Shown here: in pieces, positions 36,401-47,180 of the stretch
Position numbering within the stretch: position 1 is the first letter of the stretch
How the letters are laid out: the number at the start of each line of letters is the position of its first letter
Assembly (NCBI RefSeq): GCF_018812025.1
Contig: NC_063057.1
Location: 14,904,963 to 14,968,962, forward strand
DNA length: 64,000 bases
Source: Megalobrama amblycephala
Taxonomy: Eukaryota > Chordata > Actinopteri > Cypriniformes > Xenocyprididae
Direction: 5' to 3'
The notes under the pieces: generated by a model
Told to the model about the DNA's origin: nothing
What the model saw: only the letters and a program-made list of their open reading frames with translations
Databases searched by the model: none
Position numbers and translations under genes: made by a program

Positions 36401-36409
36401 AAGCTTTGT

Positions 36410-36960
36410 TTTTCAGACCTGCGACAACAACGAACCAGCTGTACGCGTCTGCGGGCATGTGTGCCCGTGCCTGCGTGTGCGCGTGCAATATGAGCGAGGC
36501 GGAAAACAAGAACGGGAGCAGAAGAAATGAAAGAGACGAACACCTGTGAGCTGCCAACACGATTCACGGCGCGAGTCACCTCTCGGTAATGAATACATTA
36601 GGCGCGGAGTAGCGTGTCCCCGTCCACCGGAGGGCTCCGAAATGACCGGTTAGCGGTCCTCGCACCGCATCCGACGCACTCTTTGATTCAACCTGGTTGC
36701 TGTTTATTCCTCTCAGACATAACGGGTAACAAAAGCAAATTTAACCTTGAAGAATAAACAGCACGAGTTTGAATGTGGGCCGATCTTAAAAAGGCAATTA
36801 AGCATGATGGATGGCACTTTAATCTGCTTGCAAAAATAATTGTCTTGTTGTTTCATCTTCCGTCTTCATTATATCTAAAACTCGGCGAGGACAGAATGAC
36901 AGAGAGGTGAAGTTAAGCAAGGAGAAGTGCTCTTTTACTGTTCCGACACACTGTTTGGTC
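36410..36960. promoter_or_regulatory. CpG-rich candidate enhancer or upstream promoter
   Basis: 36430-36690 is CpG-dense (GATTCACGGCGCGAGTCACC, TTAGGCGCGGAGTAGCGTGT, GACCGGTTAGCGGTCCTCGC). It continues into repeat-free AT-rich sequence with GGCAATTAAGCATGATGG, CACTTTAATCTGCTTGC and AAAATAATTGTC. A small frame M-S-E-A-E-N-K-N-G... (36490-36549, +) lies downstream of a ttttcag acceptor (36412-36418) but is too short to call. Possible sox5 upstream promoter or enhancer; inference. Confidence 0.4.
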
Positions 36961-37228
36961 TGTTTTCTCCTAAATGATGCTATTATAATAGGGGGAAAAT
37001 ATATATCATTGTGACATTTGTATTGGTCTATTGAAACCTGACTATATGTATCAAAACATAGGGAAATAATACACTGATTGAAAGAAAATGAACTCAGAAA
37101 ATGTTTTATTCAAAAAAGAAGGATAAGTACAAACTCATTTCAATCTATTCAATATCAAGGGACTCTTAAAGGAGTTAATAATATATTTTTGAGTAGTATA
37201 TAACTGCAGGCTCTTAAAGTTCATACCT
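36961..37228. other. No feature seen
   Basis: AT-rich unique-looking sequence between the CpG-rich block and the candidate exon. Confidence 0.4.
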
Positions 37229-37309
37229 TCTTCACAATGGTCTGTTTACAGATTTCTATGAGCGACTCCAGAAGGTCATTCAGCACATTGGGCATCATTT
37301 CTAAAGCCT
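37229..37309 (-). CDS. Candidate internal coding exon, unidentified
   Basis: On the minus strand an AG acceptor with a weak pyrimidine tract (caaacgcag) is followed by 81 open bases (27 codons) and a good donor AAG|gtatgaac. The peptide A-L-E-M-M-P-N-V-L-N-D-L-L-E-S-L-I-E-I-C, ending K-Q-T-I-V-K-K, reads as an amphipathic helix, and codon use looks gene-like. The strand is that of sox5, so this could be an upstream exon of the same locus or an exon of the next gene. I do not recognise the protein. Chance is not excluded, because 81 open bases is short. Confidence 0.4.
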
Positions 37310-38008
37310 GCGTTTGAATAGTGTGACTTTCACAAAGTTGCTAATGGAAAAGTTTGAGCAACATTGAGTGACACCCGGCGTTTGTTGCTTTGGTTCTCTG
37401 GATATTTCAGACGTCTTACAATAGAAAAAGGCAGGTCAGCTCAAGTCCCCACTCTGTGTCTCCCGTCTGAGGACAATGAGGGTCACATAAGGGCACATTC
37501 AAGCCTCTGACATGCTCACAGCACCTGATAGACTAAAGAGTCAACTCGAAGAAAGAAACTGAGAAGGGAACAGAAAGGCCATCTCTGATGTCTTAAACTC
37601 AGTACTGAGATGATGGTAAAATGCAAGATTTAGACTATTTCTACAGCACTGATGGAGGCAAATGAAAGATCACTCAGTAACACCCGGCCAGGTGGTTTAT
37701 TTAACAGTTCTATAGGTTTGCATCAAGTTCTAGTAATGTTCAATAGGTTTGCATCATGATGCAACAGCAGTTGCAACCTGTTTTACTTCTGTAATATGAC
37801 AGCTTTCCAAGTGAATCAAGAGTAAAAGTAAGACTAGACTTGATTCTATCGGAAATTTATTGGATTATGAAAAGTGGTTGAAGGGGTTGAAATTACGAGG
37901 GCTTGGTGACGTGAGCCAAAAAAGGAAGGTCGTTTAGAGGTGAAACAAGTTATTACATTTTGAACGTTTATGAAGACTTCGAAGTTTGTTTTCCTTTGGA
38001 ATAACGGC
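37310..38008. other. No gene seen
   Basis: Unique-looking sequence. TAGGTTTGCATCA recurs at about 37711 and 37743. Confidence 0.4.
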
Positions 38009-38057
38009 AACACTTTATTTCTATGGTCCTCTTATATTGGGATATTTTACTAACTAT

Positions 38058-38908
38058 GGCCCTGTTTGCACCTAGTATTAAGATGTGTTTTGAACCACGC
38101 TAAATACATGTGTAAATGGGGTCTAAAAAGTTTTGAGCATTTTACCGGATTGCTTTCATAGTGTAGACGCTCATGTGGTTGAATGCGTTCGAACAGTCGA
38201 CTGTCTACTCTCCGTCAACTGACTTGATGTGAAAACATTATGGGAAGCGCGCTAGCCAGATGGGATTTAAACTTCGTCGGCTGAGGACCAAAGTTTGGTT
38301 TGAAGATGAAAAATTTACACAATGCACAATGTTCTCTCACCATGCCTGTATGTTTTTCCGTTGTCTCTGTGTGTGTTCATATGTAAATTGTGTGAGCTTA
38401 TACTCTCCCCTCGAAGAAATCAGGACAGAAGTGGTCGAAAGTGGAAAAGAGATGGGTTAAAGGTGCTCTAAGTGATCCTGGGTGGAGTAACTGTTGTCAA
38501 ACAAAACAGAGGCTAGCTAGACCCTCCCTCCTCCTCCTCCTCCCCCTCCCCTCCGTGCTTCCTGAAACAGTCATGAACGCGCATTTAAAAGCATTCTTGT
38601 CGGTTATTGGCTGGAGCATGTTTATTATGTTTCGTGGTCCAGGCTGCACCAGTTTGTTTTTATTGCCGTTTTCGGAGCTTGTGGCGACTACAGAGACCGC
38701 GTTTTTTTACAGTGTGTTCAGGGGACAGGCAGCTAACGGACAGTGAGGAGATGTTTGCTGTATGTGACAAAAAATGTTTTGGCCTAAAAACGCGTGACAT
38801 CACTTAGAGCACCTTTAAGGTACAAGGTGTAAATGGGTATGTGTCTCCCTCGTCTACTTGTGATTCGATCGACCAAAGCGCATATTAATACGAGGAGCAA
38901 ACAGGGCC
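38058..38908. mobile_element. PIF/Harbinger-like element, copy 1
   Basis: The ends are GGCCCTGTTTGCACCTAGTA and, reversed, GGCCCTGTTTGCTCCTCGTA, bounded by a TAT duplication (38055-38057, 38909-38911). Removing the insert and one TAT restores ACTAACTATAAGTAAC, which matches the uninterrupted text at about 39019-39034. A second copy lies at 62802-64000. The 3-bp duplication and terminal type fit PIF/Harbinger; no transposase is present. Confidence 0.9.
38461..38814. mobile_element. TTAA MITE nested in the Harbinger-like element
   Basis: TTAA (38457-38460) plus AGGTGCTCTAAGTGAT at the left; ATCACTTAGAGCACCT plus TTAA (38815-38818) at the right: perfect 16-base inverted ends. The interior has a CTC-rich run (38525-38555). 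It is the youngest layer of a three-deep nest. A 101-codon frame inside (38441-38746) crosses its border and is not a gene. Confidence 0.95.
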
Positions 38909-39296
38909 TATAAGTAACTTTGCAACTACATGTCAACTAACCCTCATTAGAGTATTAGTAGACTGTCTGCTTAATATCTACTAACACTTTATTTTGATGG
39001 TCCCCCAACAGACATATTACTGACTATAAGTAACTTTTCAACTATATGTCAACTTATTCTACTAACTCGAACCCTAACCTAACAGTCTTCTATTACTCTA
39101 ATGAGAGTTAGTTGACATGTAGTTGCAAAGCTACTTGTAGTTAGTAGAATGTCCAAAGTGGACCATCAAAATAAAGTGTAAAAGGAAAAACATGCACCAA
39201 TAAATTGTTTACAAATGGACCAAAACTTTAAGACATCCAAAGGATGGACAGACTGAAAATGAGACTTCTTTGGTGGGATTTGACAGCCCCCTCTTG

Positions 39297-39389
39297 TCAG
39301 CCGAGGTGGGTTGCACCCACAAAATTAGTGATGAAAGGGGCATCTACACTGAAAACTGGCCCGTCACATACAAAGACCTTAGTCAGATC
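39297..39389 (-). CDS. Candidate terminal coding exon, unidentified
   Basis: On the minus strand a strong acceptor (ccttgctttttctctccttctttctag) precedes 30 open codons and a TGA (39299-39297). The peptide starts D-L-T-K-V-F-V-C-D-G-P-V-F-S and continues V-D-A-P-F-I-T-N-F-V-G. The other two phases stop at once. There is no polyadenylation signal in the next 100 bases. I cannot name a family. It might be the last exon of a gene to the right or a chance match. Confidence 0.3.
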   Translation of the reverse strand, partial: DLTKVFVCDGPVFSVDAPFITNFVGATHLG

Positions 39390-39484
39390 CTAGAAAGAAG
39401 GAGAGAAAAAGCAAGGCAAAAAAAATGGAGGAATGATGCGTATTAGAGCCCAGATGGGAGGATGAAGTGGCTAAGTAGAGGCAG

Positions 39485-39510
39485 AGAGAGAGAAAGAAAG
39501 AAAGAAAGAG
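39485..39510. repeat. (GAAA)/(GA) simple repeat
   Basis: Short purine run, seen directly. Confidence 0.9.
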
Positions 39511-40250
39511 AAGAATGCTTCTCCTGTTGTCCATGGAGCGCTTCATACTTGTCCAAGAATAAACAGGAAATGCAGCTGCATTTGGACCACTCCCCTCCCC
39601 CCCATCCCAAAAATATCCCACATTCCTAACGGGCTTCCATCATTCTCTATCCATCTGACCCAACTTATTCCGGCTCAAAGATGTGGAAAAGGGAATTTAA
39701 AAGAGAAGTTCTTCGAAACATCTTCCGCCCCATTCGCCAGGACTCATTCTTCGCACTGTAATGTGGTCTGATAGTTAGAAATCTGGACACGCAGTTGCGT
39801 TATTTGACTAATCCCTCTTTCTTGAGAGCAAGAAGAGGAGAATGGTGGCTTTGTGGCTGCAGACAGTGTGGCAAAAAGAACTATACAGTACCAAATTGAG
39901 GTCGCCCAGAGACAATGGTTGTCCTTCAGCTTATATTCACAGACGTCCCACAACTCTATCAAATGTGTTTCTCCCCGTAAAGACTATCTTACATGGCAAC
40001 AATAGGAGTAAAACTCCTGAACAGAACCTTCCATCCACCAATAGGCTTTGTGTCGCTTCTTCTGACATGGTGGCTAGAGTTCTGGGATTGAAATCCGGTG
40101 AGAAGGCTCTGAATCAGCAGAGAATCCACAGTTCTTTTGACACCTGCTTACAGAAAAGGCACTAAAACGCTCAGTTAAAGATAGATATCAAACACAAACT
40201 TCAACTTATCCTGGTTTAGCCCCACACAGAGGAACCACATGACTTTATTC
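39511..40250. other. No gene accepted
   Basis: A 107-codon plus frame (39842-40165) is mixed in composition, but has no domain or splice context that I can support. Confidence 0.4.
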
Positions 40251-40560
40251 TGCACCTGATGTTAATCTGCTCTGATGGAGTGCTGCTCTTCATTTGAAGC
40301 ATATTAGCTAACCTCTTGGACACAAGGTCCAAACAAATCATGCATATGCATGCGGTCGGACCAATAGAGGGATTATGTCCATGAATACATTAGGGCTGGG
40401 ACAGCATTTCTGCATACCAATGCGGACAGCTGACGTGTCCCTTGTCAAAGTGTCTGAGCTTCGCATGAATGTATACATCTGGACAGCCACATCATGTGAT
40501 CTTATTATACTTCTAATTAGATCACGTCTATAATGGTAGGCAAGATCGTTTGTTGGCTAT
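40250..40560. promoter_or_regulatory. Candidate conserved non-coding block
   Basis: Repeat-free sequence with AAATCATGCATATGCATGCG (octamer-like, 40335-40354), GAATACATTAGGG and ACTTCTAATTAGATCACG. Inference from composition and word content. Confidence 0.35.
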
Positions 40561-40940
40561 TTTCCCACACTATTCATACAGTAGCAATCACTCGCTTTCT
40601 TGGCCAGAACAAAGAGAAGAGAAAAGCATTTAGTGTAGAAAGATGAAAAACAGATAATGATGTGAGAGAGGTTTACAGGAAGTGCAGGTGGCTGGCAATT
40701 CATACTAAAAAATTTTGAGAAACACCCAATTGCCTTCATAAACATTATATTAATATTATTTTTAAATATAAAATATGCAGAAAAATGTAAAATAAAATAT
40801 CAGCTTTACTAATTTTACAACAACAACAACAATTATTATTATAATTATCATTATTAAAGTAGCATACAAATTCTACATGTGTTAAATAATCTTTAATATT
40901 TTACTCCATTGTACTCAAAGAGAAAGAGATTTGTAGATGA
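40561..40940. other. AT-rich, no gene seen
   Basis: Short (CAA)n and ATT-rich runs near 40818-40850. Confidence 0.45.
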
Positions 40941-41526
40941 AGAGTTCAGATGCAAAAACCTCTAAGTCTGTCAGACATGTTTTCTTTTAAATGAGCTTTT
41001 TTTTTTTTTTTTTAACCTGGCTCCTATGTTTAGGTTCAGTAATTTCACTTTAATGGCAATGAAAAGGTTATTAGTCAGTTATTGAAATGCCTTATTTTCA
41101 AAAATGTCACTTTAATCAATTCATTGGCATTTAACAAATTTGACTGTCCATGTGTGTTTTTTTATGCAAAAACCTCAATTTTCTGTCAGTTTTACAGCAG
41201 CAAAAGGAGCATTGTTGTGTTTTTGCTACTTGCGAAATCCTGTCATTGCCACTGAAACAATGGACAAAACATGATTGCAGCTCGGCAATTTAAAGCCGGT
41301 TCATACGCACACCGTCATTCATTTTGAAATCAAATGATTTGATTTGCATCTTCTGATTGGTTCTTCTGTGGACTTAGAAGCTTTTGCTGACAAAGGGAAG
41401 TGACATTTTGTGGTTTCTGCCAACGAACAGGTATTTCTGAATGGGCTGACGTTGGGATTTAGTGGATTTGAAGCGAAATCTAATTTTTGACAGAGGTGGT
41501 GTTTAGCGGCTCTGGCATCTGAACTC
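40941..41526. mobile_element. MITE with GAGTTCAGATGC ends
   Basis: The left end GAGTTCAGATGCAAAAACCT and right end GGCATCTGAACTC are inverted over 12 bases. The left 130 bases parallel the element at 29892-30127 (CTCTAAGT, TTTAGGTTCAGTAATTTCAC). Poly(T) lies at 40997-41013. Confidence 0.8.
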
Positions 41527-42466
41527 TTTAAATGTGTTTATATATATACCTGCTAAAACTTCATTTTGTCAACTATTAAGAGTACACTAGCATAGATGAC
41601 CTCAAAGCTACCACAAATGGACAAAAAGCCACAAAACTGTCCTATCCTTCTCCTTACAAAAAAAAACCAAACAAACAAACAAAAAATATTCAAAGACCTC
41701 ATAGTCAGCATGACAGCACCTCTCATGCCACATCAAGCTGAAATGCAATCCTACAATCCATTGGGCCATGTGCTAACCAGGCAGGCAAGTCTCCCTCTCA
41801 TAGGTGAGCTGACCCCACTGTGAGGAGATGAATGTGGGGTGTGTTCGTCCTCCTCTGTGGAGCTGAACTGTGCTTTTGCGCTAATAGAGATCCAAGCTCA
41901 GGACACACAGGTGATTACCTACACTCTCAGAGGTCATGCCGGGGTCATGAGCACAGAGGCACAACGCTGTCAGAGACTAGCCGGGTAGCTTTGTAATTAC
42001 CCATGAGGCTACAGCAGTGGCGGAGATGCTGCATTGAGGGATGTTGAAAGCAGCATCCAGCGACCTCTCTGATTGGGGTTAACAAGGGGCTGATTTGCAT
42101 AAAGGGAGTGGTTTGATTAGTAGTTTTGTGTGCATGCTCAGATTCTTGGAAACAAGAGGGCGTCAGTGAAATAAACCAGCAATTGTGAAATTGTGTCTGG
42201 TAGTATTGTGTCAGGTCTAGGCTTTGAGGAGGCCAGTCAAGTTCTTTGTACACAGGGGCACTGTAGTGATTGGACAGAAAAGACACTTCCAAAACTGTTG
42301 CAGGAAATAATTCTCTATGATGTCAATGTATGATGCAGCATTAAAATTAAAATTCTTATTAAAGCTACTAAAGTTATTCAGTCAAGAGCAATGAGTTATT
42401 TTCTGTTGTTTGATTCACATTTACAGCAGGTACTATATATTAGACTGCCGCTGCTTTAATACACAT
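41527..42466. other. No gene accepted
   Basis: A 115-codon minus frame (41945-42292) has no domain. Sequence at 41860-42100 is repeat-free. Confidence 0.4.
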
Positions 42467-42470
42467 TTAA

Positions 42471-43439
42471 AGGTGCCCAAGAATGCTTTTTCACAAGATG
42501 TAATACAAGTCTAAGGTGTCTCCTGAATGTGTCTGTGAAGTTTCAGGTCAAAATACCCCATAGATTTTTTTAAATTAATTTTTTTAACTGCCTATTTTGG
42601 GGCATCATTAACAATGCACTGATTTACACTCGGCGCCACCCCCTTAAATCGCGTGCTCCCTGCCACACGAGCTGTCGACTATATTACAGCACATTTACAA
42701 AGTTCACACAGCTAATATAACCCTCAAATGGATCTTTACAAGATGTTCATCATGCATGCTGTATGCATGCTTCGAATTATGTGAGTAAAGTATTTATTTG
42801 GATGTTAAAGTTTTATTCTGAGTGAATTTGAGGCTGTCCTCTGTGGCTAACGGCTAATGCTACACTGTTGGAGAGATTTATAAAGAATGAAGTTGTGTTT
42901 ATGCATTATACAGACTGCAAGTGTTTAAAAAATGAAAATAGCGACGGCTCTTGTCTCCGTGAATACAGTAAGAAACGATGGTAACTTTAACCACATTTAA
43001 GAGTACATTAGCAACATGCTAATGAAACATTTAGAAAGACAATTTACAAATATCAGTAAAAATATCATGTTATCATGAATCATGTCAGTTATTATTGCTC
43101 CATCTGCCATTTTTCACTGTTCTTCTTGCTTACCTAGTCTGATGATTCGGCTGTGTGCAGCTCCAGACGTTAACTGGCTGCCCTTGTGTAATCCCTTTCA
43201 TAATGTTGGGAACATGGGCTGGCATTATGCAAATATTGGGGCGTACACCCCGACTGTTACGTAACAGTCGGTGTTATGTTGAGATTCCCCTGTTCTTCGG
43301 AGGTCGTTTAAACAAAAGAGATTTATATAAGAAAGAGGAAACAATGGGGTTTGAGACTCACTGTATGTCTTTTCCATGTACTGAACTCTTGTTATTCAAC
43401 TATGCCAAGGTAAATTCAATTTTTGAATCTAGGGCACCT
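42471..43439. mobile_element. TTAA MITE-type element A (AGGTGCCC ends)
   Basis: TTAA (42467-42470) plus AGGTGCCCAAGAAT at the left; ATCTAGGGCACCT plus TTAA (43440-43443) at the right. It is 969 bases long and non-coding. The left 120 bases (ACAAGATGTAATACAAGTCT, AATACCCCATAGATTTTTTT) belong to a frequent cyprinid family. Confidence 0.88.
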
Positions 43440-43443
43440 TTAA

Positions 43444-43961
43444 TATACACATGCGATTTCTTTACCAGCTGTTTGCGTTCACAGACATAACAGACTGTGT
43501 TCATGTGAACTTTGTCTGTATTTGACAGTTTAAGCACTATAAGACGCGAAAGAGAACACTGTGTGACAGCCGGCTTTCTGTGCGTGTACTATGTACTATA
43601 TGTGTGTGCTATAAAAAAATATCATTGGTTTATACTGATATGGTTTTAAAACTCATGCAAATAGCAAACATTCATGATTCCAAAAAGAGCTGTAATGTCA
43701 CATGAGCATAACCGCGATAGAGATTATAATCAAAAAACAGATGTTTTGTTTGTTGTTATCAGTGATTCTGTGGCACAAGCTGTAACGGCTCTGCCCTCTT
43801 CTGGAAAGGGGGGTGGGGAGCAGCAGCTCATTTGCATTTAAATATACCAAAAAGGGGTATTTACAGTATGGTATTAATAAATGATCTATGGGGGTAATTT
43901 GAGCTGTAACTTCACAGGGGACACCTGAGATCTAGTATAAAAGGGGCATAATATGTCCCCT
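43444..43961 (-). mobile_element. TTAA MITE-type element B, one end
   Basis: The right end is AAAGGGGCATAATATGTCCCC plus TTTAA (43941-43965), with CACAGGGGACACCTGAGATC and TGATTCTGTGGCACAAGCTG inside. The left border is unclear and may coincide with the TTAA of element A. Confidence 0.7.
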
Positions 43962-43965
43962 TTAA

Positions 43966-44402
43966 AGCAGAACTAAGTAACTTTTTTTACCTTCATAAAT
44001 AGTTTTCTAAGTCCTTACGATGGTTAATTGACTTGTGGTGTGTTTGAGGCATGCACTAACCCCCTCTGGCACGTCTACACTAAAAAACAGCACTTGCAAG
44101 TTGAGCTGCACCGACCCGAAACAATCTCGCCTCATGTTCACGTTCACGCGAGAGTGATAAAATGCTTTACGGTAATTCAAAAACAACGTATATATTATGA
44201 CTTTATAAGACAATTTCGAAAATTACCCACCTCCATCGAGTGTACTGTATCTGCAAATTACCCACCTCTTTCTTGTACTGTATTTGCAAAACTACTGCGT
44301 TGGTGAGCGTTGTAGTCGTTGTAGTCCAGAGCTGCGCTTGGAGTATTTATGTCATTGAAGGAACCTGTAGGGGGAGCTTCGCAAATCTTACTGAGTTCCA
44401 CT
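43966..44402. mobile_element. TTAA MITE-type element C (AGCAGAACTAAGTAA ends)
   Basis: TTAA (43962-43965, shared with element B) plus AGCAGAACTAAGTAAC at the left; CTTACTGAGTTCCACT at the right, followed by a degraded ATAA. It is 437 bases long. An internal duplication (AATTACCCACCTC at 44220 and 44256) is visible. Confidence 0.85.
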
Positions 44403-44406
44403 ATAA

Positions 44407-45835
44407 AATCTGATTTGAAACTGGTCAACCAACGATCTAACATCTAATCTAACAATCTAACATAAAACCTGTATGAAATCTGTTGACCTGTCATCAGTTA
44501 TATGTTACATATGATCCTGAAGAGTGAGACAGCAGAAATGAGCAGCCTTTTTCAAAGTACAAAATTAATCATCAAAATGCTCATCCATGAAACAAACAAC
44601 AAGTCCATGTTATTTTTGTGAAAAGGAATTTTAGGGTAGTTTCTATAATAAGGGAGGAGGATGGTCTTGTAATTGATGCAGCTTGTCTGTGATTAGTGTA
44701 AAGTGGGCACCAACATGACAAACACAAACTTTGAGTTTCAGTCTAGTAGTGTGTGGTGACATTAGAAAAGTAATGCATAACTTTCCTCAAAAAGCTGCAC
44801 TATTTGAGGTGTCATTCATGTCTGTAACACAAATGGATGCTCTACATTGTTGTCTGATCAACATGACAGCATTCTCAATGTCAATCAAAAACATAGTGGT
44901 GGTATGTTCCCCAACTCCGTACTCCAGGTAAATAAATGTTTTATCCTCTCCATCTACAGACAGAGGGCAGTCAGAGCAGCTCTGAGTGCTTATGAGAGCT
45001 CAACTTGTTATCTTAGAGTGAGTGAAGTCACGGAGAGTGAAAGACAATGGAGCCATCAGCTAACACACTCTGACAGGCCACCCTTCAGAAGAGTTAACAG
45101 ACTCCAACCTAGTATTTTAAAGTGTGTGTGTGTGTGACAGAGACAGAGAGAGAGAGAGAGATTGAGAGAGAGACACTGTTGTCAAAACAGACATCTTATG
45201 AACTGACACCTGCATTTCATCACTACAAACACACACACACACCATTATGTATTATTCACTGCAGTGACCACTAGGGCGGCATTCCCCTGACGGTCCCCAA
45301 CTGCAGGGATGAGAGGATTAAACATTTAACAGTGCATGACAAAATGGAACAGAATGAATAAATAAACTGAAATGGCCCCTGGATGCACAGTCAGCATGTG
45401 CCACTCGCATACACCTATCCATGCCACACATCTACAGTGCTGAAACTAAAGTGACCCATCATGTCATACTGAAACAACAAAAACAGCCTCTCTCTATTTT
45501 CAAAATGCAATAGGGTAAAGTATGTGTGATCATTATTTAGCTATGAGACCTAGTGGTGTGGTCAAGCTTTGCTGTGAATACTAAATGGCAGATGACCTTG
45601 AATGGGGCAGACCTGCTAGCGATTCATGTTGATGACATCAGACAGGGCAACAGAACCCCCTACCGGCTGAGACCTCACCCATAACTGCGTCCGAAATGTC
45701 CTTTTCGCCTTCCACCAATCACGTACTTCTCTGAAGGGAACCAATTAGACTGAACCTGTGGCTATCTTACCTTTAGAAGTGTTGCAAGAGTGCTAAAGAG
45801 ACAATAAAATATTCAAACCAGGCAAATGTTTACAG
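44407..45835. other. No gene accepted; (TG)n and (GA)n at 45121-45166
   Basis: The 96-codon frame at 44847-45137 ends in the TG run. The rest is unique-looking. Confidence 0.4.
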
Positions 45836-46570
45836 TAGGGATGCACCAATATTAAAATTCTTACGATAAGGTGATAATTATTTTCATGTTATGGCCAATA
45901 ACTGATCATTTTAAATGCTACAAGTGAATTAAGGCATCATTAAAATGTTCAGTAAATAAAAAAAAAACATGCTGATTTTGAAGATACATTTTGAAGTTTA
46001 TATTTAACAGTGTTAAGTGAGAATTAAATGACAGCAAAGGTCATGTAAATTTAAAAATAGCCAAAAATGAGCAAGCACAATTAAATATCCAATATTGACC
46101 ACTACCAACCAACCAACCACATACATATATACATACATACATACATATATCAAATATTGACCTTTACCAACCAACCAACCAACCAACCAACCAACCAACC
46201 AACCGATCGTTCAGCTGCAACCAACCAACCAATTGACTGTTCAGCTGTAACCAACCAACCAACCAACCAACCAACCAACCAATTGACTGATCAGCTGTAA
46301 CCAACAAACCAACCAATTGACTGTTCAGCTGTAACCAACCAACCAACCAACCAATTGACTGTTCAGCTGTAACCAACCAACCAACCAACCAATTGACTGT
46401 TCAGCTGTAACCAACCAACCAACCAACCAACCAACCAACCAACCAACCAACCAACCAACCAACCAACCAACCAACCAACCGTTCAGCTGCAACCAACCAC
46501 ATACATGCATGTATACATAAACCACATACATGCATGTATTAAATATTTGCTGATCGATTGTGGATCCCTA
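45836..46570. mobile_element. hAT-like element expanded by (CCAA)n arrays
   Basis: The left end TAGGGATGCACCAAT and right end (reversed) TAGGGATCCACAATCGAT are imperfect inverted repeats. Flanking GTTTACAG / TTTTGCTG agree at 5 of 8 positions. The interior TGTTATGGCCAATAACTGAT matches a common fish hAT-like family. The middle has been replaced by CCAA arrays. Confidence 0.7.
46106..46497. repeat. (CCAA)n array with seven embedded TCAGCTG words
   Basis: CCAA runs alternate with the 20-mer AATTGACTGTTCAGCTGTAA or variants. The core TCAGCTG is seen at about 46210, 46240, 46291, 46325, 46362, 46400 and 46483. Long Gly-Trp-Leu-Val frames on the minus strand are artefacts of this array. Confidence 0.95.
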
Positions 46571-47180
46571 TTTTGCTGTGGTTCTCCATTGGTGGGTTGT
46601 GACGCAAAAATAAGCCACAGGACTGTTAGGCTCACAGATAATAGGATAAAAAAAAAACTATGCTAAATACAATTAATACAATAAAATAGAGGAGAATCTA
46701 TTTACCATGCATTTTTGTTGCTGGCACCAAAGGCTGCGTTGTCCAATCAAACACGACACACTATTTTTATACAAATTCCACTGTCAAGAAACTAGCCAAA
46801 TTAAGAAGATTCCAACACAAACAGGTTGTGTGACATTCCTGAAGAGAGAAAATTGGAACATTAAAAGGTTTCATTGTTTGATTTTAAGAACATGTTTACA
46901 GTTTTTGTAAAGTGTTGGGTTTCCACTTGACGCCCAATGAAAAATCTGGATCCTGAAGCAAAGCAGTTGTGGCATCTTCTATACTGTATGTTTTTGTGTG
47001 CAATTAGGTGTGTAGGAGTCTGTTAGTTCGGATGGGTGTAGTTGTGTGTTAGCTTTAAGCGTGCGTGTATGTTGGTCTGTAGGTGTGTGTGGGGGTGTGT
47101 GTTTGTGGGTGTATGTAATTGCGTGTCTTTGTGTCTGTGTGTGCATGTGGGTGTGCGTCTATAATTGTGTGTGTCCTCCT
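46571..47180. other. No gene seen; GT-rich 46990-47170
   Basis: A degenerate GTGTGT-rich stretch precedes the next candidate regulatory block. Confidence 0.45.

Larger units (their letters stand above)
38009..39180. mobile_element. Composite foldback repeat, outermost host of a nested insertion
   Basis: CACTTTATTTYKATGGTCC occurs at 38011 and 38985 (forward) and as its reverse complement at 39160-39178. Between them ACTAACTATAAGTAACTTTGC-type text appears forward twice and inverted once (AGTAGCTTTGCAACTACATG class). The first forward copy is split by the 38058-38908 element. Confidence 0.85.

Noticed and set aside
36484..36549. Small frame M-S-E-A-E-N-K-N-G after a ttttcag acceptor
   Set aside because: Only about 20 codons, with no homology known to me; mentioned within the CpG-rich block instead.
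38441..38807. 101- and 66-codon frames
   Set aside because: They lie across or inside a TTAA MITE with perfect inverted ends; coding is not supported.
39842..40165. 107-codon plus-strand frame
   Set aside because: Mixed composition, but no recognisable domain, no clear splice borders and no neighbouring exon.
46013..46531. Minus-strand frames of repeated Gly-Trp-Leu-Val
   Set aside because: The frames simply read the (CCAA)n array; there is no start context, domain or splice signal.
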